NCBI GenBank assembly: GCA_900316925.1
Contig: ONEU01000071.1
Location: 1 to 12,879 of the forward strand
From: an uncultured Eubacteriales bacterium
Lineage (GTDB): Bacteria > Bacillota > Clostridia > Oscillospirales > Acutalibacteraceae
Length of the DNA stretch: 12,879 nt
Reading direction: 5' to 3'
Shown: in pieces, positions 6,901-12,877 of the stretch
Position numbering within the stretch: the stretch's first letter is position 1
How the letters are laid out: the number at the start of each line of letters is the position of its first letter
Notes under the pieces: model-generated
What the model was told of the DNA's origin: nothing
The model's input: only the letters and a program-made list of their open reading frames with translations
The model's database searches: none
Position numbers and translations under genes: made by a program

Positions 6901-7835
6901 ATGGCATTTTCAGCGCCGTAAGGAATAGCATAGAACTGGTCGAAGGCTCTGAAATGGTCGATACGGGTAACGTCGAACATTCTGGCAGCGCCTTCCACAC
7001 GTCTGATCCACCAATCGAAGTTAGTCTCCTCAAGATAGATCCAGTCATAGAGGGGGTTACCCCAGAGCTGGCCGGTCTCGGAGAAATAATCCGGGGGACA
7101 TCCTGCCACGCAAACGGGCTTTCTTTCGTCATCAAGCCAGAACACCTCAGGATTTGCCCAGGTGTCGGCGCTGTCCATTGCCACATAGATGGGCATATCG
7201 CCAAAGAGCTTGATACCATTGAAATTAGCATAGTCCTTCAGCTGCTTCCACTGCTTGTAGAAGAGGAACTGAACGAACTTCCAGAACATCACATCCTCAT
7301 AGAGATAGTTGAGGTAATGTCTGATGGTGTCGGGATTTCTGTATTTGATCAGATCATCGGGCCAATCGGGCCAGGCCTTGTCGTCAAAGAGCTTCTTGAC
7401 GGACATATAGAGTGCATAGTCAGTCAGCCACCTGTCCTCATCACGCATGAAGTCCCAATACTCCTGCTGATCCTGTGACTTGAAGTTCTCATACGCCTGA
7501 CGGAGCACCTTAAATCTTTCATTATAGATCTTTTCATAATCCACATACTGTGAATTGCTGCCCCAGTCGATTTTTCTGAGGTCCTCTCTGATCAGCAGAC
7601 CGTCGTCGCAGAGCATATCGAGGTCGATCAGATAGGGGTTGCCGGCATAGGTTGAGAAGGACTGATACGGAGAATCTCCGTAGCTGGTAGGTCCAACCGG
7701 CAGCAGCTGCCAGTACTTCTGACCGGAAGCCTTGAGGAAGTCAACAAATTCGTAGGCTTCCTTTCCCAGCGTACCGATACCATAGGGAGACGGCAGCGCT
7801 GTAATGGGCATCAGAATGCCCGCACTTCTTGCCAT
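3936..7835 (-). CDS. malQ-glgP: Bifunctional 4-alpha-glucanotransferase / alpha-glucan phosphorylase fusion
   Basis: This is one uninterrupted frame of 1299 residues. The start is ATG 7833-7835, because AGGAGATGAT sits 6 nt upstream; an ATG at 7874 has no comparable site. Residues 1 to about 485 are a GH77 amylomaltase with all three catalytic acids: Asp293 (RIDHFRAF), Glu340 (IIAEDLG) and Asp393 (TGTHDNDT). Residues about 499-1299 are a GT35 phosphorylase of normal length with NGGLGRLAACF (607-617), LNDTHP (790-795), NKTNGVTQRRWL (945-956) and the PLP-lysine motif EASGTSNMK (Lys1143). A Lys/Glu-rich insert lies at 872-893. MalQ lengthens short maltodextrins by disproportionation; GlgP releases glucose-1-phosphate from chain ends. 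The two are normally separate adjacent genes. The junction has almost no linker: the last MalQ helix (LSKKLYHLSKIYRRL) runs straight into MKKNAI, the natural GlgP start. The enzyme is cytoplasmic, with no signal peptide. The gene stands alone, with its own promoter and terminator. Both activities should be intact. Confidence 0.95.
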   Translation of the reverse strand: MARSAGILMPITALPSPYGIGTLGKEAYEFVDFLKASGQKYWQLLPVGPTSYGDSPYQSFSTYAGNPYLIDLDMLCDDGLLIREDLRKIDWGSNSQYVDYEKIYNERFKVLRQAYENFKSQDQQEYWDFMRDEDRWLTDYALYMSVKKLFDDKAWPDWPDDLIKYRNPDTIRHYLNYLYEDVMFWKFVQFLFYKQWKQLKDYANFNGIKLFGDMPIYVAMDSADTWANPEVFWLDDERKPVCVAGCPPDYFSETGQLWGNPLYDWIYLEETNFDWWIRRVEGAARMFDVTRIDHFRAFDQFYAIPYGAENAINGEWIDGPNMKFFNKMKQRLGDVPIIAEDLGYQTPGVKKLLKDSGYPGMKILEFAFDSRTNSDYLPHNYTRNSVCYTGTHDNDTIMGWLQTISKRDFEFAADYCGLNKTEGYNWGFIRTAYASVSDYAIVQMQDILGLGGEARMNEPSTLGGNWTWRMKAGATTAKLSKKLYHLSKIYRRLEDDKKMKKNAIIDNLVLTAKNEYCKELKELSPAELHEALGKAMMGEISERWAASKKNHAEHRRAYYLSAEFLMGRMMYNNLYAMGVLDQTKKLLADKDIDINVFEEIDDAALGNGGLGRLAACFLDSAATHDVPLDGYGIRYKYGLFKQEIKDGFQVEVADDWQHFGDPWCIRRSEDTVLVKFADQTVKAVPYDMAVIGYGTDNINTLRLWQAEAVNDFNFLEFNSCKYDEAVQEKNAAENISKVLYPNDNSYEGKVLRLKQQYFFSSASLQDILKRYKARHGNEFKYFADETVIQLNDTHPTISIPELVRLLTNEGCDFDWALGMARAAFAYTNHTVMQEALEKWSIDLMKSILPEVYEIIVKINDRLVSELTAKGYAEPTEEAKKAAKKGETPKTKLDNMRIIDGHVVHMARMATYCSSYVNGVAAIHTQILKDDTLKEWYELYPERFQNKTNGVTQRRWLGLCNPELSEFITDLIGKKWVRNLDDLKKLEKKITDENVDKFNGIKYQKKKELSEFIQKHDNVYIDPDFMFDIQVKRLHEYKRQLMNAFSIMAIYFRLKEGKLPNFTPTAFIFGAKAAPGYARAKAIIKYINEIANLINNDPEVNQKMKVVFVSNYNVSYAEKIIPAADIHEQISTAGTEASGTSNMKFMINGAVTIGTWDGANIEIATNAGIENEYIFGARVEEINEIKDTYDPKKIYKSNAEVKKVIDTLIDGRFSDGGKTGEGSFKELHDSLLEGASWHQADHYFILRDLPEYIETKLQANNDYKDRRAFARKCLMNTANSGQFSSDRTILQYATELWKVK
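6339..6357 (-). promoter_or_regulatory. Internal ribosome-binding-site-like sequence at the MalQ/GlgP junction
   Basis: On the minus strand GGAGG (6353-6357, within GGAGGATGA) lies 11 nt before an in-frame ATG (6339-6341) that begins MKKNAI, exactly where a free-standing phosphorylase would start. The spacing is a little long. It could be a relic of a former separate gene or still direct synthesis of GlgP alone. It could also be chance in Glu-Asp-Asp-Lys codons. Confidence 0.35.
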
Positions 7836-7932
7836 TTCTAAATCATCTCCTGTCTTAATAATGTTCATTTGCAAAGAGCCGCACGGATTTGTGCAGACTT
7901 TTTCACTGATAAAGCATCATCATACATAACAT

Positions 7933-7961
7933 ATTTTATCATAACCATTTATCATAATCAA
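7933..7961 (-). promoter_or_regulatory. malQ-glgP: Promoter of the MalQ-GlgP gene
   Basis: On the minus strand TTGATT (7956-7961), 17 bp, TAAAAT (7933-7938), with a TGA just before the -10 box (extended -10). Predicted start is near 7926, giving a leader of about 90 nt. Two direct copies of TTATGATAAA overlap the spacer and -10. The gap between this gene and cinA (7836-8130) holds no clear terminator for cinA, so some read-through is possible. No CcpA cre site was recognised. Confidence 0.7.
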
Positions 7962-8130
7962 TAGTTTTGCACAAAATTTTACAATCTTTTTCTCGATTCT
8001 CTTTCAAGTTGAATAGACAGCCGTAGATTTCGTGCAGAATAGCCATGAAACACTCCCAAAAGCATCCAACCGGCGAGCCATACTTCATAAAAGCTCCACA
8101 AAAACGTGCGGATGCCGGGAAGAGGGACAT

Positions 8131-8853
8131 TCAGTGCCCCAGAAGCTCCTTCCATACCATAAACAGGGCATAGGAAGCCGCCAGTCCCCGGACCATTCCG
8201 CGATCCTCTCCGCCGGAGGGTGCCAGGTGCAGTTCACAGGTGCGGGTGTCATTTTTCGTACTCACACCGACATATACTAAACCGGCAGGCTTATCACCCA
8301 CTCCGCCGGGACCGGCAATCCCTGTCGTCGAAACGCCGATATCCGCCCCTGCCAGCCGTCTGACGCCCTCCGCCATTTCAGCGGCGGTCTGGCTGCTGTA
8401 TTCGGTATACACATCCAAAGTCTGCTGCCGGACGCCAAGTACCTCATGCTTGATACGGTTGGAATACGAACACACGCCGCACTCCAGCACCAGCGATGCT
8501 CCCGGGACCTCGGTGATCCGCTTCGAGACCCATCCCCCGGTGAGACTCTCCGCCGTGGCGATCTTCCATCCCCGGCGTTTCAGTTCCTCTACCACCGCCT
8601 GCTGCAGACTCTGCCCGGCATTACTGTAGATCTGTCCGTCAAAACGCCGCCGCAGCTTTTCCGTGAGCCTTTGCAGCTCCTGTTCAGCCGTCTCACGGTC
8701 AGCCGCCTTCGCCGCCAGGCACAGCGTTATCTCACCGTACCGTTCCCGGCAGGAGCATACCGTATGCTCCTCCTTCTCCTGAAAGCACCATCCCATCAGC
8801 TCATCCCGGTCCGCTCCGAACAACGAAAATACCTGTTCCACTCTTTCACTCAT
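8131..8853 (-). CDS. cinA: CinA-family protein, C-terminal nicotinamide-nucleotide amidase type, lacking the MoaB-like domain
   Basis: The start at ATG 8851-8853 gives 240 residues, with GGAGG 8 nt upstream (8861-8866 on the complementary strand); the ATG at 8868 overlaps that site. Residues about 80-238 form the CinA C-terminal (PncC) domain: AESLTGG with the conserved Ser103, YSNRIKHEVLGV (Tyr130, Lys135), TGIAGPGG (178-184) and GEDRGMVRG (215-223). This domain deamidates nicotinamide mononucleotide in the pyridine nucleotide salvage cycle. Residues about 30-77 (TVCSCRERYGEITLCL onward) resemble the small alpha/beta linker domain between the two halves of full CinA. Full CinA is about 410 residues, so only the N-terminal MoaB-like (COG1058) half is absent; a normal start and binding site replace it. 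This therefore looks like a stable short form rather than a broken gene. The promoter is unclear: TTAACA near 8900 or TTGCAA near 8915 could serve as -35. It is divergent from the CrtO-like/rsmE unit. Confidence 0.88.
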   Translation of the reverse strand: MSERVEQVFSLFGADRDELMGWCFQEKEEHTVCSCRERYGEITLCLAAKAADRETAEQELQRLTEKLRRRFDGQIYSNAGQSLQQAVVEELKRRGWKIATAESLTGGWVSKRITEVPGASLVLECGVCSYSNRIKHEVLGVRQQTLDVYTEYSSQTAAEMAEGVRRLAGADIGVSTTGIAGPGGVGDKPAGLVYVGVSTKNDTRTCELHLAPSGGEDRGMVRGLAASYALFMVWKELLGH

Positions 8854-8921
8854 GTGCTGTTCCTCCATTGATAGTTACAAATATTCCTGATTATCATGTT
8901 AACGGTTTTTTCCCGCATTTG

Positions 8922-9114
8922 CAAGAAGTTTTTGTCCGATTCCAAGGAAATCAATTCTGACCTGCCAGTTACCCAGGGAAAACCTTTTTCTGGCGAAAAA
9001 AGGTTTTCCCCGGACCCCTTTCCAAAATTCGCTGTAGGAAAGCGCCGACTTCTCATCGTTGCTGACGAAGAATTTGCATGGACTCTCAAAACTGATTTCC
9101 GGGGACTTCTCTTG
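8922..9114. repeat. Nested inverted-repeat element in the cinA / CrtO-like intergenic region
   Basis: The region between the divergent genes (8854-9185) holds no convincing gene but has layered symmetry. The core is a perfect 14-bp inverted repeat, GGGAAAACCTTTTT (8976-8989) and AAAAAGGTTTTCCC (8997-9010), with a 7-nt loop. An outer pair, GGAAATCAATTCTGA (8946-8960) and the complement of 9086-9100, matches at 13 of 15. A weaker outermost pair is CAAGAAGT (8922-8929) and ACTTCTCTTG (9105-9114). The core is not followed by a T-run, so it is not a normal terminator. Its reading frames (for example GVRGKPFFARKRFS on the minus strand) look like the pseudo-coding readouts of dispersed intergenic repeats. 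It may be a MITE- or REP-like element; copies elsewhere cannot be seen here. Confidence 0.5.
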
Positions 9115-9125
9115 TTCATAATTTA

Positions 9126-9157
9126 TTAACATTTAAAGTGCATAAAAGCGCTATAAT
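9126..9157 (+). promoter_or_regulatory. Promoter candidate for the CrtO-like / rsmE unit
   Basis: A perfect TATAAT lies at 9152-9157, 28 bp before the start codon. The upstream box is weak: TTAACA (9126-9131) is 20 bp away, longer than ideal. The -10 box is the main support. Confidence 0.5.
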
Positions 9158-9185
9158 AAGGCTGATCATTCGACAAGGGGGACTT

Positions 9186-9743
9186 ATGATGCTACAGAAC
9201 CAACCGCTCCTCACCCTGCTGCTGACCGATATCCTGCTCGGTGTGGTCTGGCACTACGCCACGTTTTTTCTGTGCGTTTTTATGAAAAAAAGCACCTTCT
9301 CCCCTGACCGCAGGATGTACCGCCCCCGCAAATGGGAACGGGGCGGCCGGTTTTACAATGATGTATTGAAGATCAACCGCTGGAAGGATCATCTTCCCCG
9401 ACACATCGGCAAGGACGGTTTTTCCAAGGAGCACCTGGATGACGTCTCGCCGGAGTACCTGGACGAATTTATCCTGGAAACCTGCCGCGGCGAATGGAAC
9501 CATCGTGCCAACTGCCTGTTTACGGCGGTGCTGTTCCTGATCAACCCCGTACCGCTCGCAGCGGTACTGACGATATTACTGCTGCTGGGAAATCTGCCGT
9601 TCGCGTTCATCCAGCGCTATAACCGGTTCCGGCTGCAAAAGCTGAAGCAAATGCTTACCCGCAAGGCACGCCGCACCCACGAACACCACAAAACAGACGG
9701 CAGTCCGACCGCCCCGGAAGCGGATCCCTGCCGCCGTTCCTGA
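9186..9743 (+). CDS. CrtO-like small membrane protein (glycosyl-4,4'-diaponeurosporenoate acyltransferase family)
   Basis: 185 residues from ATG 9186; the adjacent ATG at 9189 is equally possible. AGGGGG lies 4 nt before the first and 7 nt before the second. A GTG at 9138 lies upstream of the -10 box and is rejected. Residues about 7-33 are a membrane segment; residues 109-142 hold a hydrophobic hairpin. Between them lie MYRPRKWERGG, LKINRWKDHLP (61-71), FILETCRGEWNH (95-106) and, after the last membrane segment, NLPFAFIQRYNRFRL. These match the conserved layout of the CrtO family, whose founding member adds the acyl chain in staphyloxanthin synthesis. No carotenoid gene is nearby, so the substrate here is probably different or unknown. 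The C-terminus is basic, then low complexity. The gene ends 13 nt before rsmE, so the two form an operon. The family call is fairly sure; the reaction is not. Confidence 0.72.
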   Translation: MMLQNQPLLTLLLTDILLGVVWHYATFFLCVFMKKSTFSPDRRMYRPRKWERGGRFYNDVLKINRWKDHLPRHIGKDGFSKEHLDDVSPEYLDEFILETCRGEWNHRANCLFTAVLFLINPVPLAAVLTILLLLGNLPFAFIQRYNRFRLQKLKQMLTRKARRTHEHHKTDGSPTAPEADPCRRS

Positions 9744-9756
9744 ACGGAGGATCACT

Positions 9757-10479
9757 ATGGACTGGTTTTTTGCCGACAACATCGGAGACACCCACCTGAT
9801 TACGGGTGAAGACGCCGTACATATCACCAAATCCCTGCGGATGTCCGTAGGCGAGGTACTGACCCTCTGCGACAGACGCCGGCACGAGCACCTGTGCCGG
9901 ATCGAACGCATTACTGCGGAGGGCGTACTGGTGCGCACCGTCACCGAACAGGAATGTCAGAATGAGCCAAGCATCGAGGTCACCCTATTTGCCGCCCTGA
10001 CAAAAGGCGACAAGATGGAGGCGGTCATCCAGAAATCCGTCGAACTGGGTGTCACGCGCATCGTACCTACCCTGACCGACAGGTGTGTCTCCCGTCCCGA
10101 CGCCAAAGCAGCCGCCAAAAAGCAGCAGCGCTACCAGAAGATTGCTTCCCAGGCCGCCATGCAGTCCCGCCGTGCCATCATCCCGGAGGTTACGGAGATG
10201 ATCGAACTCAAGCAGGCTTCCCGGCTTCTTATCTCCTGTGAAACGGCGATCGTATTTTATGAGGGCGGCGGCCGCCCCATCCGGGAGCTGGTACACCCGG
10301 ATTCAAAAAGCCTTGCCATTTTCACTGGACCGGAAGGCGGTTTTGAAGAGCGTGAGATCACCCTGCTGCAAGAGGCCGGCGCCCATACTGCCACCTTAGG
10401 CAAACGCATCCTCCGCGCAGAGACTGCCCCGCTTGCCGCCCTTGCCGCCATCATGTTCCACACCAACAACCTGTCCTGA
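9757..10479 (+). CDS. rsmE: 16S rRNA (uracil(1498)-N(3))-methyltransferase RsmE
   Basis: 240 residues, the usual length; GGAGG at 9746-9750 lies 6 nt before ATG 9757. RsmE methylates N3 of U1498 in 16S rRNA near the decoding site, using S-adenosylmethionine. Residues about 1-70 are the PUA-like RNA-binding domain (ITGEDAVHITKSLRMSVGE). The rest is a SPOUT (trefoil-knot) methyltransferase with KGDKMEAVIQKSVELGV (83-99), RCVSR (109-113), QAAMQSRRAIIPEV (132-145), GPEGGFEERE (191-200) and LGKRILRAETA (214-224), the cofactor-binding knot. All family motifs are present. It is the second gene after the CrtO-like protein and ends at the bidirectional terminator at 10508-10545. Confidence 0.95.
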   Translation: MDWFFADNIGDTHLITGEDAVHITKSLRMSVGEVLTLCDRRRHEHLCRIERITAEGVLVRTVTEQECQNEPSIEVTLFAALTKGDKMEAVIQKSVELGVTRIVPTLTDRCVSRPDAKAAAKKQQRYQKIASQAAMQSRRAIIPEVTEMIELKQASRLLISCETAIVFYEGGGRPIRELVHPDSKSLAIFTGPEGGFEEREITLLQEAGAHTATLGKRILRAETAPLAALAAIMFHTNNLS

Positions 10480-10507
10480 CAGCGTTTGGGCTGCTCCATC
10501 AAAAAAT

Positions 10508-10545
10508 CAGCACGGTTACTCCATCAGAAGTAACCGTGCTGTTTT
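10508..10545. terminator. Bidirectional terminator between rsmE and the PP2C/ATPase gene
   Basis: CAGCACGGTTACT (10508-10520) and AGTAACCGTGCTG (10529-10541) form a perfect 13-bp stem with an 8-nt loop. TTTT follows on the plus strand; on the minus strand the stem is followed by A and then six T (10501-10506). It lies between the convergent stop codons of the two genes and can serve both. Its sequence resembles the terminator at 3846-3888. Confidence 0.9.
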
Positions 10546-10557
10546 GCGTATGATGCA

Positions 10558-12591
10558 TTACTGTCCGTTTGCCGTCGGCTCATCAGGCGGCAGGTCGATA
10601 ATCACCGTCAGTTCATTCTGACCGTCACGGTAAGCATACCGGCATTCCTCCGCAATGGCTTTTGTGAGATAGATGCCCAATCCGCCGATCTGCTCATCGG
10701 GGGCATAGCCGTCCAATGTGTCACGTCCCTCTTCAATGGGGTCAAAGGGCTTGCCGCTGTCACGGAAGATCAGGGTTGCCTTGCTGTTGACCTCCATGAT
10801 GAATTGTACAGGCTTGCCTTCCCCGTCAAAAGCGTAGGAACAGATGTTCACGAAGATTTCCTCCGCCACCAGGCACAGCTTCTTCCGCATTTTTTTGGGA
10901 ATGTACGGGTCGGTGAGGATCATCTCATTGATCCGCTTGAGGTTCTTTTTTTCCGGCATGATTTTTTCCTCATACCGGGACCCCACCGTCATTGAAAGCA
11001 TCGTCACATCATCACTCTGCGGTTCATCCCCCACAAAGTCATGCAGCACATCCTGCATCTTCTGAATACAGCTGCTTCTTTCCTCGGGAGCGATCTCCTG
11101 CAGCGTCTTCACCAGACGCTCGTTGCCGAAGAACTTCTTGTCGCTGCTCACCGCTTCATTAAGACCGTCGGTATACAGGAAAAGGGTATCACCCGGCTTC
11201 AGTTCAATGGAGGCATTTTCATATTCCACGTCATCAAACACGCCGATTGCCGTACTCACCGCCTCATTCAGGGGAAGCACCTCATCCGATACCACATAGG
11301 GCAGATTATGTCCGGCATTGGAATAGGTCAGAATCCGTGTTTTGGGGTCATAGATTCCCATGAACACCGTCACGAACATCATATTGGCATTGTAAGCGCA
11401 CACATTGAGATTCGAGCCCTTGAGAATCTCCTTGGGGGAACAGCCCATCTGAGCGAACTGGCGGATGACTGTAATCGTCCTTGCCATGAACAGCGCCGCC
11501 GAAACGCCCTTACCGGAAACATCGGCGATACACACCGCCAGTCTGCCGTCAGGCATCTCGGAATAATCATAGAAATCGCCGCCCACATTCTTTGCAGGAT
11601 TCATCGAGCCGTGCAATATCACGCCATTACAGACACAGTAAGGTTGCGGAAGCAGATCACTCTGGATATCGGCGGCAATTTTCAACTCCGTCAGCTGTTT
11701 TTGTTTTTCCTGGGTCAGTTTACGGATATCCACAATATGCTCTTCGATCTCATCCGTCATAGCGTTGTACGACTGCGCGATCTGTCCGAATTCATCCCTG
11801 CTCTTAAACGGAATCTTTGTTTCGGCAGCATTGTGTGTTTCTGTAAAATCACGCATTTTCTTACTGATCGTAGCAGCCGGCTTCACCAGTTTATCTTTGA
11901 AATAGAGCACCAGTATGATGACGATCAGCAGCATAACCCCCGTAAGGAGCACACAATTCCGGATAATGATGTTCCTGAACGATTTCTCTACGGCATCCAT
12001 GGAGACGTCGGCTCCCAATACGGCGTCTATTGTCTTCGTCTGGGAGTTATAGACAGGGTTATAGCAGCTCAGCACATGACCATACTGGTTATCACATTCC
12101 TCCATCCTGTCCTTTTCCCCCCGATAAGCAGCCTCTTCACCGGGCGTCAGCGAGCGTTTCCGGACCATGCCGACAGACACATCCTGTATTTTCCCTTTTT
12201 CACCATCTCCGGAAGCCAGCGCCAGATAGGTAACGGTCCCCGCTTCCAGATCAGGCTTGATGAGGTACACATATTGTAAATGATTGGCTTTGCACTGCCC
12301 CATCAGCAGCTCGGCATACGCATCCTGGAACACTTTCAGATAATCCTTTTCCGGTTGATACTGTTGCAGAATCGGGTAGTTATCTTTTACTTTCGGATGA
12401 TCATTATCGTACACATTGGTATCCAAAAAGTCCGCGCAAAACGAAGAAACCGATCTGACATGAGAAGAATACACATCATGTACCAATTGGTAAGACCAAC
12501 TTCCGCTCAGATAAATCAGCATACTATCTGCCAGAATGAAGATCAATGTGGTGATTCCGATAATTTTAAACGCGATTGAATTTTTCATCAT
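10558..12591 (-). CDS. Membrane sensor-HAMP-PP2C (SpoIIE/RsbU-type) phosphatase with C-terminal GHKL ATPase domain
   Basis: 677 residues from the first of two adjacent ATG codons (12591 and 12588). AGGGGG lies 4 and 7 nt before them, so the second is also plausible. Residues 8-29 are a membrane helix, 30-207 an extracytoplasmic Cache-like sensor, 208-230 a second helix, 231-285 HAMP, and about 285-312 a coiled coil (signalling helix). Residues 315-535 are the PP2C domain with the metal aspartates GGDFYDY (Asp339), IADVSGKG (Asp357), LYTDG (Asp475) and SDDVT (Asp527/528), plus NAGHNLP. Residues about 545-666 are an RsbW-like GHKL ATPase with E578xxxN582, DSGKPFDP (611-618) and GGLGIYL (636-642). 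In the family, PP2C dephosphorylates an anti-sigma-factor antagonist, while RsbW-type ATPases phosphorylate it. Here both sit in one protein, so it probably sets the phosphorylation state of a STAS-domain partner in response to an outside signal. No such partner, sigma factor or ligand is in the window. Confidence 0.93.
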   Translation of the reverse strand: MMKNSIAFKIIGITTLIFILADSMLIYLSGSWSYQLVHDVYSSHVRSVSSFCADFLDTNVYDNDHPKVKDNYPILQQYQPEKDYLKVFQDAYAELLMGQCKANHLQYVYLIKPDLEAGTVTYLALASGDGEKGKIQDVSVGMVRKRSLTPGEEAAYRGEKDRMEECDNQYGHVLSCYNPVYNSQTKTIDAVLGADVSMDAVEKSFRNIIIRNCVLLTGVMLLIVIILVLYFKDKLVKPAATISKKMRDFTETHNAAETKIPFKSRDEFGQIAQSYNAMTDEIEEHIVDIRKLTQEKQKQLTELKIAADIQSDLLPQPYCVCNGVILHGSMNPAKNVGGDFYDYSEMPDGRLAVCIADVSGKGVSAALFMARTITVIRQFAQMGCSPKEILKGSNLNVCAYNANMMFVTVFMGIYDPKTRILTYSNAGHNLPYVVSDEVLPLNEAVSTAIGVFDDVEYENASIELKPGDTLFLYTDGLNEAVSSDKKFFGNERLVKTLQEIAPEERSSCIQKMQDVLHDFVGDEPQSDDVTMLSMTVGSRYEEKIMPEKKNLKRINEMILTDPYIPKKMRKKLCLVAEEIFVNICSYAFDGEGKPVQFIMEVNSKATLIFRDSGKPFDPIEEGRDTLDGYAPDEQIGGLGIYLTKAIAEECRYAYRDGQNELTVIIDLPPDEPTANGQ

Positions 12592-12614
12592 TCCACCCCC
12601 TGTTTCATGCCCTT

Positions 12615-12643
12615 ATTATAACACGAAGAAAGATCCTTGAAAA
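12615..12643 (-). promoter_or_regulatory. Promoter of the PP2C/ATPase gene
   Basis: On the minus strand TTTTCA (12638-12643), 17 bp, TATAAT (12615-12620). The -10 box is perfect and the -35 matches at 4 of 6. The start near 12608 leaves a short leader of about 17 nt before the coding region. Confidence 0.65.
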
Positions 12644-12757
12644 GACAGGATCCGGAATTTCAACATTTTTTTCGTTCTGTGCATTCTGTTTTGATGCAAT
12701 CTGACACCTTTTTGCAACTCTTTCCGAAAAAGATCGGTTCTTTTTACAAAAAAACTC

Positions 12758-12786
12758 TTGACAAACCATAAAGAGTATGATATGAT
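12758..12786 (+). promoter_or_regulatory. Strong promoter of the tRNA-Asp gene
   Basis: TTGACA (12758-12763), 17-bp spacer, TATGAT (12781-12786), preceded by TGA (extended -10). The start is expected near 12793, about 8 nt before the mature tRNA. This is the closest match to consensus in the window, as expected for a stable RNA. Confidence 0.88.
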
Positions 12787-12800
12787 AATCAAGCAGTTGT

Positions 12801-12877
12801 GGTCCGGTAGTTCAGCTGGTTAGAACGCTAGCCTGTCACGCTAGAGGTCGACGGTTCGATCCCGTTCCGGATCGCCA
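12801..12877 (+). tRNA. tRNA-Asp (anticodon GTC)
   Basis: A complete 77-nt cloverleaf. The acceptor arm is GGTCCGG/CCGGATC with one G-U pair, the discriminator is G, and the CCA end is encoded (12875-12877). The D-arm contains AGCTGGTTAGA. The anticodon arm GCTAG / CCTGTCAC / CTAG holds GTC, which reads Asp codons. The T-arm has GGTTCGATCCC. Only two bases follow before the window edge, so whether further tRNA genes are co-transcribed cannot be seen. Confidence 0.97.

Noticed and set aside
7939..8130. 63-codon minus-strand frame starting directly after the cinA stop
   Set aside because: There is no proper ribosome binding site at its first ATG, it runs into the MalQ-GlgP promoter, and its composition shifts with the local AT content. 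A shorter version from an internal ATG has a GGAG but no other support.
8976..9010. The 14-bp inverted repeat taken as a terminator of an upstream gene
   Set aside because: Both flanking genes diverge from it and no T-run follows on either strand.
8899..9132. 77-codon frames on both strands between cinA and the CrtO-like gene
   Set aside because: They read through an inverted-repeat element on both strands at once, as expected for repeat DNA rather than genes.
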